This document shows positions 54,344 through 62,154 of a DNA stretch of 64,000 nucleotides, one piece after another (positions within the stretch are counted from its first letter, which is position 1; every line of letters begins with the position of its first letter). The notes beneath the pieces were generated by a model, which was not told the DNA's origin, did no database searches, and saw only the letters and a program-made list of their open reading frames with translations. The translations under genes and the position numbers were made by a program. The stretch lies in NCBI GenBank assembly GCA_963797605.1, contig CAWCPX010000009.1, positions 248,001 to 312,000 of the forward strand. The letters run 5' to 3'. The stretch comes from DASQPR01 sp963797605 (lineage in GTDB: Bacteria; Actinomycetota; Actinomycetes; Mycobacteriales; Micromonosporaceae).

Positions 54344-55087
54344 ATGTACGTCATCGCGCACATCAGTGACACGCATTTCGATGGTGGTGATCACGCCGCC
54401 GATCGGGCCGCCCGGGTGATGGCCTACCTCGCTAAGCTCGCCGAACCCGTCGACGTCGTGCTCGTGACCGGTGACATCGCGGACCACGGCCTGCCCGAGG
54501 AGTACGACGAGGCACGGAAGGCGCTCGGAAGCCCCTATCCGATGATGGTCTGCCCCGGTAACCACGACGTTCGCGGCCCGTTCCGCCGCACCCTGTTGTG
54601 CGAGGTCGTCGACGTCGACCCGGAGACTCCGATCAACATGGTCCGCAGCATCGGCGGGGTCACGTTCGCCATGTGCGACTCGTCGATCCCGGGCGAGGAC
54701 AGCGGCCACCTGAGCGACGAGACTCTCACGTGGCTTGACGACGTGCTCGCGGCGACCGAGGAGCCGGCGTTCGTGTGCTTCCACCATCCGCCGGTGCCGC
54801 TGCACGTGCCGCACCTCGACCTGATCCGACTGCACGGTGAGAAGGCCCTGACGGCGGTGCTCGCCCGCCACCCGCACGTGGTCGCCGTGCTGGTCGGGCA
54901 CGCGCATTCGGCGGCGGCGTCCACCTTCGCCGGCCGTCCGCTGCTGATCGCGCCCGGCGTCGTGTCGACGGTCGTGCTCCCGTGGGAACACGACGGTTTC
55001 ATCGACACGGAGCAGCCTCCCGGCGTCGCGTTCCACGTGCTCGACGACGACGGGAGGTTGACGACACACTACCGAGTGGTGCTCTGA
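54344..55087 (+). CDS. metallophosphoesterase (CpdA/Icc-like)
   Basis: 247 residues. AHISDTHFD (D-x-H), VVLVTGDIADHG (G-D), VCPGNHD (G-N-H-D), FVCFHHPP and VLVGHAHSAA (G-H-x-H) are the five motifs of the calcineurin-like fold with a dinuclear metal site. Closest in layout to class III cyclic-nucleotide phosphodiesterases, which cleave cAMP or other phosphodiesters. Followed convergently by the stress-protein gene eight bases away. Confidence 0.9.
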   Translation: MYVIAHISDTHFDGGDHAADRAARVMAYLAKLAEPVDVVLVTGDIADHGLPEEYDEARKALGSPYPMMVCPGNHDVRGPFRRTLLCEVVDVDPETPINMVRSIGGVTFAMCDSSIPGEDSGHLSDETLTWLDDVLAATEEPAFVCFHHPPVPLHVPHLDLIRLHGEKALTAVLARHPHVVAVLVGHAHSAAASTFAGRPLLIAPGVVSTVVLPWEHDGFIDTEQPPGVAFHVLDDDGRLTTHYRVVL

Positions 55088-55094
55088 GGAGCGG

Positions 55095-55712
55095 TTAAGC
55101 CGCTGGTGGGGTCCCGGGTGGCGTCGCCGGGGGCATCGTCGTGGGCGGCATGGTTCCCGGTGACACGGCTCCGGGCATCGCTCCCGGTGGCGGGCTCTCC
55201 GGCGGCAGATTGGCGAGCATGGCCCGGGCCCGCTCCGCCTGCGGCCCGCTCACGAGCACCTCGTAGCTTCCGGCCGCGAGCGAGCTGCGAGACAGGAAGT
55301 CGCGGGCCCCGCGCGTGGCGGCGTGTCCGATCGCACCGAAGATCGCACCCCAGACGGCGCCGATCGCGAGCGCGGTGAAGACGACGGCGAACCAGTTGCG
55401 CGTGGTGAAGATGCCGAACAGCAGGCCGATGAACAGGCCGAACCAGGCGCCGGCGGCCAGACCGCTGAGGGCCGCCTTCGCGGTGGTCAGGCGCCCGAGG
55501 ACGCGTTCGACGATGCTCAGGTTGGAGCCGACGATGGAGACGGTGTCGACCGGGAACTGGTTGTCGGAGAGGTAGTCGACGGCCCGCTGCGCCTGCGCGT
55601 ACTGGGGGTAGCTGGCCACGATGACGCCAAGATCCGCGATCGATCCGCCCATCGGGTTGAGACCGCTGTTGCCCCCGCCGACACCGAACGCTCCCATCGA
55701 CATGTCCGCCAC
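55095..55712 (-). CDS. general stress protein with YflT-like domain and glycine-zipper membrane hairpin
   Basis: 205 residues. Residues about 27-75 (LGVIVASYPQYAQAQRAVDYL, VDTVSIVGSNLSIVERVLGRLT) match the YflT-like N-terminal domain of general stress protein 17M relatives. Two Gly/Ala-rich helices follow (ALSGLAAGAWFGLFIGLLFGIF and VFTALAIGAVWGAIFGAIGHA), then VLVSGPQAERARAML and a Pro/Met/Thr-rich tail (TMPPTTMPPATPPG). Likely a membrane-associated stress protein. Confidence 0.8.
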   Translation of the reverse strand: MADMSMGAFGVGGGNSGLNPMGGSIADLGVIVASYPQYAQAQRAVDYLSDNQFPVDTVSIVGSNLSIVERVLGRLTTAKAALSGLAAGAWFGLFIGLLFGIFTTRNWFAVVFTALAIGAVWGAIFGAIGHAATRGARDFLSRSSLAAGSYEVLVSGPQAERARAMLANLPPESPPPGAMPGAVSPGTMPPTTMPPATPPGTPPAA

Positions 55713-55807
55713 CCTTCGTCGTTACGTATATTTTCCCCCGTTTTGGTCGGCGAACAGGGCGAACAAGATAATCGCCCGGTGGCGCTGGCCCTCGTTAACC
55801 CGCCGAG

Positions 55808-56317
55808 TCAACCCGCCGACCAGAACTGACGGGCGGCGAAACCGTCGCGGCGCAGCCAGTGTTCGGTGTAGACGGCCCGGGTCACCTCGACGCGCACCAT
55901 CGGGCCCTGTGGCGGCTGGTCCAGCGACAGACCGCGCTCGGCCGCGGTGTCCTGCCACCGGTAGACGTCCAGCGCCTCGGCGAAGCCGTCGTCGCCCGCC
56001 ATCAGCACATCCGCGGCCCCGAACAGCTGCGCGCCCCGGGAGGACGCCTGCCCGACGAGCGGCGCGAACACGGCGATCGACACCCGGGAGTCGGCGGCGA
56101 TGTTGCGGAGCTTCGGTGTGTCGGCCTGGGCGGTGAAGTACAGCGTCAGACCCTGGTGGAAGTAGCGCACCGGTGTCGCCAGCGGACCACCGGCACCCGA
56201 CGTCGCGACCACGCACATGTTCTGTGACGACAACAGGTTCAGGATGCGTTCGGTGAGCCGGTCGTGCGGCAGGCGGGCGGTCGGACCGGGGCCTTCGAGC
56301 CAGGGATTGGCGATCAT
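55808..56317 (-). CDS. pyridoxamine 5'-phosphate oxidase-like FMN-binding protein
   Basis: 169 residues from ATG 56317. ILNLLSSQNMCVVATSGAGGPLATPVRYFHQGLTLYFTAQADTPKLRNI and SRVSIAVFAPLVGQASSRGAQLFGAADVL make a split-barrel flavin-binding domain. The C-terminus (VRVEVTRAVYTEHWLRRDGFAARQFW) resembles the dimer-capping strand of the family. Cofactor could be FMN, F420 or haem. Divergent from the MBL gene by 33 bp. Confidence 0.75.
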   Translation of the reverse strand: MIANPWLEGPGPTARLPHDRLTERILNLLSSQNMCVVATSGAGGPLATPVRYFHQGLTLYFTAQADTPKLRNIAADSRVSIAVFAPLVGQASSRGAQLFGAADVLMAGDDGFAEALDVYRWQDTAAERGLSLDQPPQGPMVRVEVTRAVYTEHWLRRDGFAARQFWSAG

Positions 56318-56350
56318 CGCGACATGATGCCAGGGCCGGCTCGTAGGCTG

Positions 56351-57206
56351 ATGCGCATGGTCGATTTCACCGCGGGCCCGGTCGCCGGAGACCTCGACGT
56401 CACCTGGATCCACGGTGGATCACCGGACGACCCGTTTCTGCAGGTCCACGCGTACGACGAGCACACGTACATCATCCGGCAGAGCAAGGCGGTCGACTAC
56501 GAAGGCCCGTTCCTCTACCTGCTGTTCGGCAACGACCGGGCGGTCCTGTTCGACACCGGCGCCACCGGCAACCCGGCCACGTTTCCGCTGCGGGAGACCA
56601 TCGACGACCTGGTCACGTCGTGGGTCGCACGGCATCCGCACAAGCGTTACGAACTCGTGGTCGCGCATACGCACGGGCACCGCGATCACATCGCCGCCGA
56701 CGGTCAGTTCCGCTCCCGCAAACACACCCGGATCATCGGTACGGCACTCGCCGACGTCGCGTCGTATTTCGGGTTCACCGACTGGCCGAACGACACGGGG
56801 CGCGTGCGATCTCGGCGGACGCGTGCTGGAACTCGTCGCGATCCCGGGGCACGAGCCGACCGCCGTCGCCGTCTTCGACCCCTGGAGCGGCTTCCTGCTG
56901 ACCGGCGACACCGTCTACCCCGGGCGGCTGTACGCCGACGACATGACCGCGTACGTGGACAGCCTCGATCGGTTGTCGACCTTCGCCGAAGCGCGTCCGG
57001 TCACGCACGTGATGGGCTGCCACATCGAGATGACGCGTACGCCCGGCGTCGACTACCCGCTCGGCACCACCGACCAGCCCGACGAGCCACCGCTTCCGAT
57101 GACGATGCGGCAACTCCGGGCCGTGCGGGCGGCCGCCCACGGGGTCGCGGACCGGCCGGGCGTGCACGTTTTCGACGACTTCATCCTCTACGCCGGCCCC
57201 CGCTGA
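56351..57206 (+). CDS. MBL-fold metallohydrolase, one frame break
   Basis: ATG 56351 (MRMVDFTAGP) or 56357. AVLFDTGATG, VVAHTHGHRDHIAADGQF (H-x-H-x-D-H), IPGHEPTAVAVFD and FLLTGDTVYPGRLYADD give the metal ligands in order, and HVMGCHIEMT the last His. One missing base (Gly gg_ near 56802) is a wobble position; restored, about 285 residues. Hydrolase of a thioester, lactone or similar; the substrate cannot be told. Confidence 0.8.
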
Positions 57207-57279
57207 CCGCCCGCGCGGGCGGCGTCAGGACGGATCTTGCACGTTATCGGGGTCTCCCAGTGCTCGTTGGGCCCCATTA

Positions 57280-57306
57280 GTGTCAAGATCCGGGGGATCT
57301 TGACAC
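57280..57306. terminator. 12-bp-stem hairpin
   Basis: gtgtcaagatcc, loop ggg, ggatcttgacac: a perfect stem 74 bp after the MBL stop. No U-run follows. Could be a factor-independent terminator of actinobacterial type or an operator. Confidence 0.5.
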
Positions 57307-57336
57307 GGTGCCGGCCACCGCGAGCGGCACGAAAAT

Positions 57337-57529
57337 GTCGCCGGTGGCATGCCAATGTCGTTTCCGACATGACGTGACCCGGACATACACCACCTTCACC
57401 GCCGAAGGCTGCCGAGTGCGTGTGCGGGGAAAGGAGATCTGGAGCCGACCGGGCCGACGTCAGCACGATTAGGTCGCGGGTGGCATGCCGATGCCTTGGT
57501 GGACATGACGCGTCCGGGACGTATGTACC
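57337..57529. repeat. imperfect direct duplication of about 55 bp
   Basis: gtcgccggtggcatgcc...gacatgacg at 57337-57391 resembles gtcgcgggtggcatgcc...gacatgacg at 57473-57529. Both contain ggtggcatgcc and gacatgacg at the same spacing. It lies before the two-gene AbiEii-type module. Confidence 0.6.
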
Positions 57530-57619
57530 GCGGGTGGAGCGAGGCGACGCGGGGCGCCGACGGGGCCTGCGGTCGGTGGAGATCGCGCGGGCGGTCGCGT
57601 GTGCACTACTCTGGGTGTC

Positions 57620-57994
57620 ATGGCGGACACGCGGGCGCGTGCGGGGCGCCGGGTTCTTGACGAGGCCCGGCCCGGTCGTCGTGCCGTGGTGGCTGCCGAC
57701 CTGACCGAGTTGCGGGGCCCGACCGGGGGCATCGTCGAGCTGCCGCACCGCCTGTTCTGGCAGCCCAACCGCATGATCGACCTCGACAATCCGGCCGTGC
57801 TCGCGTGGATGTACGAGACCGTTCTCCGCGAAGCCGTGAGCCCCGACGAGCTGCGGACCTGGCTCGACGGCGCCACGCTGGTGCGCCTGTGGCCGGATCT
57901 GTTCGTGCCCCGGGGCGTCCGCGCCGCCTGGGAGGGCCGGCACCCGATGCTCGAGCCGCCTCCCCGTCGCGGCGTAACACCCGCCCGCGCATGA
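57620..57994 (+). CDS. putative partner (antitoxin-like) of AbiEii-type nucleotidyltransferase
   Basis: 124 residues from ATG 57620. VVAADLTELRGPTGGIVELPHRLFW, IDLDNPAVLAWMYETVLREA and LRTWLDGATLVRLWPDLFVP are well structured, but the family is not recognised. It has no visible helix-turn-helix, unlike canonical AbiEi. Its TGA overlaps the ATG of the nucleotidyltransferase gene (ATGA), the arrangement expected of an antitoxin-toxin pair. The antitoxin role is inference from position only. Confidence 0.5.
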   Translation: MADTRARAGRRVLDEARPGRRAVVAADLTELRGPTGGIVELPHRLFWQPNRMIDLDNPAVLAWMYETVLREAVSPDELRTWLDGATLVRLWPDLFVPRGVRAAWEGRHPMLEPPPRRGVTPARA

Positions 57995-58650
57995 CGCCGC
58001 CCGATCCGTTTCAGCTCGACGTCGCCCGGATCGCCCTGACCGCCTCCCACCGCTACGGCTTCGTGCTCGCCGGCGGCCACGCCCTCATCGCGCACGGCAT
58101 CGTCAGCCGCCCGACCGAGGACATCGACCTGTTCACCGACCAGGCCGACGGTGTCCACGAGGCCACGGCACTCGTCGTCGCCGCGCTCACAGCCGCCGGG
58201 CTGCGCGTCACGGAGATCCCCGGGTCGGCGGACCTCGGCGAGGTGTTCGACGGATTCGACCAGGAGCTCATCGAGTTCGAGGTCGCCCGCGAGCACCAGA
58301 CCGTCCGGTTGCAGCTCGTCCGCTTCGATCGAGACCACCAGCCGGTCGAGATGAGTGTCGGCCCGGTGCTGCACCTCGACGACATCGTCGCCACGAAAGT
58401 CGTCGCGCTCGTCACCCGGGCCGAGCCACGCGACCTGGTCGACGTCGCCGGCATGCTCAGCCGCTATTCCCGGCCACGGCTGATCGCGCTGGCCCGGCAC
58501 GCCGAACCGTCGCTGACCGACGACGAGTTCTTCGACGCGATGCGACGGCTCGACCGGCTCGACGACAGCGTCTTCACCGACCTCTACGGGCTCACGGCGG
58601 CCGATGTGGACCTGCTGCGAGCGCGATTCGCGACGTGGCCACGCCGGTAG
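57991..58650 (+). CDS. AbiEii/AbiGii-type nucleotidyltransferase (putative toxin)
   Basis: 219 residues. FVLAGGHALIAHGIVSRPTEDIDLFTD contains G-G-x-A-L...H-G and the R-x-T-x-D-I-D-L motif whose Asp pair binds metal in the MNT/AbiEii fold. Later VLHLDDIVATKVVALVTRAEPRDLVDVAGM carries the K...R-x-x-D-x-x-D region. Family toxins transfer nucleotides to tRNA 3' ends or to other targets, inhibiting growth during phage infection. Coupled to the upstream gene. Confidence 0.8.
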   Translation: MTPPDPFQLDVARIALTASHRYGFVLAGGHALIAHGIVSRPTEDIDLFTDQADGVHEATALVVAALTAAGLRVTEIPGSADLGEVFDGFDQELIEFEVAREHQTVRLQLVRFDRDHQPVEMSVGPVLHLDDIVATKVVALVTRAEPRDLVDVAGMLSRYSRPRLIALARHAEPSLTDDEFFDAMRRLDRLDDSVFTDLYGLTAADVDLLRARFATWPRR

Positions 58651-58990
58651 CGCCGGTAGTTGCGGGCGCTGGGCGGGCACGCGTACCGTTGATGGCATCG
58701 CGGTGTTGATCCGCGGTCAGGGTCGAGGGGCGCTGCGACGGACCGGGTTCGCCCGATTGTCCGCCACGCTCGATCGCTGACTAACCCGTTAAGGGCGCCT
58801 CCTTGAATCGAGGAGGCGAGTTTCCTGACATCACAGCCTGTGAGCCGGCTCGTCGTGACCACCATGGTCGCGAGCAGCCGCACGGCGTAAACCACCGCCG
58901 GTATCACGCGATCACGCCCGCCGTGCCCGCGCGATGACGCACGCCCTGATGCCAGATGACCGCCTCCCGGAACCGGGAAGTGAGACACAC
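58651..58990. other. 340-bp leader region upstream of ahcY
   Basis: Contains an 8-bp-stem hairpin (58796-58818) but no convincing gene. A minus-strand open frame here reads VVYAVRLLATMVVTTSRLTGCDVRKLASSIQ-like text that might be a fossil coding stretch; I could not identify it. Confidence 0.5.
58796..58818. promoter_or_regulatory. hairpin cgcctcct-n7-aggaggcg in the ahcY leader
   Basis: Perfect 8-bp stem, loop tgaatcg, followed by agtttcctgac. It could be an attenuator, part of an SAH-responsive leader (such riboswitches precede many ahcY genes, though I could not fold one here), or the end hairpin of an IS200/IS605-type remnant. Confidence 0.35.
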
Positions 58991-60456
58991 ATGAACGCCA
59001 AGCTCCAGCAGGTCAACGGGATCGAGTTCGCGGTGGCGGACCTGACCCTCGCGGCGTACGGCCGGACCCAGATCCGCCTGGCCGAGCACGAGATGCCCGG
59101 GCCTCATGGCCACCCGCCGCGAGTTCGCCGAAGCCAAGCCGCTGCGCGGGGCCCGGATCGCCGGGTCGCTGCACATGACCGTGCAGACCGCGGTCCTGAT
59201 CGAGACGCTGGTCGAGCTCGGCGCCGAGGTGCGCTGGGTGTCCTGCAACATCTTCTCCACCCAGGACGAGGCGGCGGCCGCCGTCGTCGTCGGCCCGCAC
59301 GGCACCGCGAGCGCGCCGGCGGGCACGCCGGTCTTCGCCTGGAAGGGCGAGACGCTGGAAGAGTACTGGTGGTGCACCGACCAGCTGTTCCAGTTCGCCG
59401 GCGGGCCGGCCCGAACATGATCGTCGACGACGGCGGCGACGCGACGCTGCTCGTCCACAAGGGAGTCGAGTTCGAGGCCGAGGGCGCGGTGCCGGCACCC
59501 GCCGACGACGACTCGGCCGAGTACCGCGCACGTGCTGGCGACCCTGGCCGCAGCCTGGAACGCGGACGACCAGCGGTTCACCCGGATCGCGGCCGACATC
59601 CGCGGCGTCACCGAGGAGACCACGAACGGCGTCGAAGCGGCTCTACCGGCTCGCCCGCGACGGTGAACTGCTGTTCCCGGCGATCAACGTGAACGACTCG
59701 GTGACGAAGTCCAAGTTCGACAACAAGTACGGCATCCGGCACTCGCTCGTCGACGGCCTCAACCGGGCCACCGACGTGATGCTCGGCGGCAAGCTCGCCG
59801 TGGTCTGCGGCTACGGCGACGTCGGCAAGGGCGCGGCCGAGTCACTGCGCGGCCAGGGCGCCCGCGTCGTGGTCACCGAGATCGACCCGATCTGCGCGCT
59901 GCAGGCGGCGATGGACGGCCTGCAGGTGGTCCGCCTCGACGACGTCATCGACGCAGGCCGACGTGGTCATCACCACGACCGGCAACACCGGCATCATCAT
60001 GGCCGCCGGACATGGCCCGGATGAAGCACAACGCGATCGTCGGCAACGTCGGCCACTTCGACAACGAGATCGACATGGCCGGCCTGGCCCGGGTGCCCGG
60101 CATCGTGAAGACCGAGATCAAGCCGCAGGTGCACGAGTGGACGTTCCCGGACGGGCACGCGTGATCGTGCTGTCCGAGGGCCGGCTGATGAACCTGGGCA
60201 ACGCGACCGGCCACCCGAGCTTCGTCATGTCGAACTCGTTCACCAACCAGACGATCGCGCAGATCGAACTGTTCACGAAGCCGGGTGAGTACGACCGCGA
60301 GGTCTACCGGCTGCCCAAGCACCTGGACGAGAAGGTGGCCCGGCTGCACCTGGACGCGCTCGGCGTACGGCTGACCGAGCTGCGCCAAGGACGCAGGCCG
60401 ACTACATCGGCGTCGACGTCGACGGCCCGTACAAGCCGGAGCACTACCGCTACTGA
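58991..60456 (+). CDS. ahcY: S-adenosyl-L-homocysteine hydrolase, frame-disrupted
   Basis: About 487 residues from ATG 58991 to TGA 60454-60456. MTVQTAVLIETLVELGAEVRW and VSCNIFSTQDEAAAA, NGVKRLYRLARDGELLFPAINVNDS, KLAVVCGYGDVGKGAAESLRG (NAD fold), NTGIIM, GNVGHFDNEID and the C-terminal KPEHYRY are all diagnostic. The actinobacterial insert after VDDGGDATLLVHKG is present. About ten single-base indels break it, all at third codon positions. Restored, no conserved residue is lost. The enzyme splits SAH to adenosine and homocysteine, keeping methyl transfer running. A strong terminator follows. Confidence 0.9.
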
Positions 60457-60463
60457 CGCCGCC

Positions 60464-60511
60464 GATCGTGCGGAACCGTGGTTGCCCGGGGCGTCACGGT
60501 TCCGCACGATC
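60464..60511. terminator. bidirectional terminator between ahcY and the MFS gene
   Basis: gatcgtgcggaaccgtg at 60464-60480 pairs perfectly with 60495-60511 across a 14-base loop. It lies eight bases after the ahcY stop and nine bases from the convergent MFS stop. Confidence 0.85.
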
Positions 60512-60519
60512 CGCCTGGC

Positions 60520-62040
60520 TTACCCGGCGTCGACGGCCGCCGGCTCCGCGACCCGCGGGGCCGGCGGGGCCGTGTCGCCGTGCTGCGGCCGGTTGCGCAC
60601 GAGCAGCAGCACGACCAGCCCACCGAGCGCCGCCGCGACCGCGGCCCACACGAAGACCAGGTCGAGTCCGCTGGCGAACGCGTGGTGCAGTTGCTCGGCC
60701 GGGACCGCTGCGTCGAGCGAGTGGGCTTGACCGGCACTGAGTGCGAGTGCGGCGCCGTGGGCGTCGGGAAGCGTACCCGTGAAAGCGGTTTGGGCGTGTC
60801 CGACGAAGATCGCCCCGAACACGGCGATGCCGAGCGTGAACCCGAGCTGCCGGAACGTGTTGACGACGCCGCCGGCCATGCCCATGCGGTGCGGTGGCAG
60901 CGTGCCGACGGCGGCCGAGACGACGACCGGGGTGGCCAGGCCGACGCCGACGCCGGTGACGACCAGGCCGATGATCAGCGAGTTCGCGCCGGCGCCGGTG
61001 GTCATCTCGGTGCGCAGCAGCACCATGCCGGCGGCGACCGCGAGCAGGCCGGCCCCGACCGGGAGGCTCGGCGAGATCCGCTGGGTGAACCGGCCGGCGA
61101 CCGCGGCGGTGATGAACGACGCGACCGCGAGCGGGGTCAGCGCGAGGCCGGCCCGGATCGGACTGAGCCCGAGCAGCGACTGCAACCACAGCGAGACGAG
61201 GACGAGGCTGCCGAACGCCCCGGCCTGCAGCAGCACCGCGCCGGCCATGAGTCCGGAGAAACCCCTATTCCGGAACAGGGTCAGGTCCAGCATCGGGTCC
61301 GCGACCAGGCGTTCGATGACGAGGAACGCGATCAGGGCGACGGCGGCGACGATGAACGCCACGATCGTGGACGACGCCGACCAGCTCGTTTCACCGCCGC
61401 GGATCAGCGCGTACGTGACGGCGCCGGCACTGACCGTGAACGCGGCCGCACCCGGGAGGTCGATCCGGCTCGCGGCCGTGCGCACCGGGCTGTCCGCCGG
61501 TAGCGCCCGCAGGCTCAGGCCGATTGCGACGGCTGCGATCGGCAGGTTGACCAGGAAGATCGCCTGCCAACCGTAGTGCTGGGTGAGCACGCCGCCGAGC
61601 AGCGGACCGATCGCGGCGGCGGCACCGTTGACGGCGCCCCAGATGCCGAAGGCGGTGCCACGGTCGCGTCCACTGTAGGAGGCGATGATCAGTGCCGGGG
61701 ATGTGGCGAACATGGCCGCTCCCCCGATGCCCTGGACCGCGCGGGCCGCGATGAGGGCGTCTCCGTTACCGGCGAGCGCGCAGGCCAGCGACGCCAGGGC
61801 GAAGACGGCCAGGCCGATCACGTAGAAGCGGCGACGGCCGTAGGCGTCCGCGATCGAGCCGGTGACGAGCAGAAGAGCGGCGAGCACGAGGGTGTACGCG
61901 TCGACGACCCACTGCAACGACGTGAACGTGACGTGGAGATCGGTCGCCATCCTCGGCAGAGCGACGTTCACGATCGTGATGTCCACGAGCAGGATGAACG
62001 CGCCGAGGCAGATGGCCACCAGCGGTACCCATTTGCGCAT
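60520..62040 (-). CDS. DHA2-family drug:H+ antiporter (14 TM)
   Basis: 506 residues. LLVDITIVNVALPRMATDL is the DHA2 motif D1 (L-D-x-T-I-V-N-V-A-L-P with a V). GSIADAYGRRRFYVIGL is motif A, ARAVQGIGGAAMFATSPALI motif C-like. FGIWGAVNGAAAAIGPLLGGVL and WQAIFLVNLPI complete the signature. About fourteen helices. An export pump for lipophilic cations or antibiotics; its substrate is unknown. Divergent from a double Lrp-type regulator 114 bp away, its likely controller. Confidence 0.9.
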   Translation of the reverse strand: MRKWVPLVAICLGAFILLVDITIVNVALPRMATDLHVTFTSLQWVVDAYTLVLAALLLVTGSIADAYGRRRFYVIGLAVFALASLACALAGNGDALIAARAVQGIGGAAMFATSPALIIASYSGRDRGTAFGIWGAVNGAAAAIGPLLGGVLTQHYGWQAIFLVNLPIAAVAIGLSLRALPADSPVRTAASRIDLPGAAAFTVSAGAVTYALIRGGETSWSASSTIVAFIVAAVALIAFLVIERLVADPMLDLTLFRNRGFSGLMAGAVLLQAGAFGSLVLVSLWLQSLLGLSPIRAGLALTPLAVASFITAAVAGRFTQRISPSLPVGAGLLAVAAGMVLLRTEMTTGAGANSLIIGLVVTGVGVGLATPVVVSAAVGTLPPHRMGMAGGVVNTFRQLGFTLGIAVFGAIFVGHAQTAFTGTLPDAHGAALALSAGQAHSLDAAVPAEQLHHAFASGLDLVFVWAAVAAALGGLVVLLLVRNRPQHGDTAPPAPRVAEPAAVDAG

Positions 62041-62154
62041 GATGTTTCCTTTGTCTCGAAATTGGGTGACGTCTGACAGCCTGCGGCATGCCGATTGATT
62101 TCTCTAACCAGCGCGCCCAACGTGGCGAATATCGACGGCGCATAGTCTGGCAGG

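Larger units (their letters stand above)
57207..57619. other. 413-bp intergenic region
   Basis: No gene is convincing. It holds a 12-bp-stem hairpin (57280-57306) and two related 55-57-bp segments (57337-57391, 57473-57529). The rest shows no feature I can name. Confidence 0.6.

Noticed and set aside
9840..60430. Programmed ribosomal frameshifting as the cause of the frame changes
   Set aside because: Breaks occur many times per gene, in both directions, with no slippery heptamers or downstream pseudoknots in common.
9840..60430. Homopolymer errors from long-read sequencing
   Set aside because: Most insertions add a different base from its neighbour (cg, gc, ga, ac, gt, tc doublets) and sit on codon third positions, which homopolymer errors would not do.
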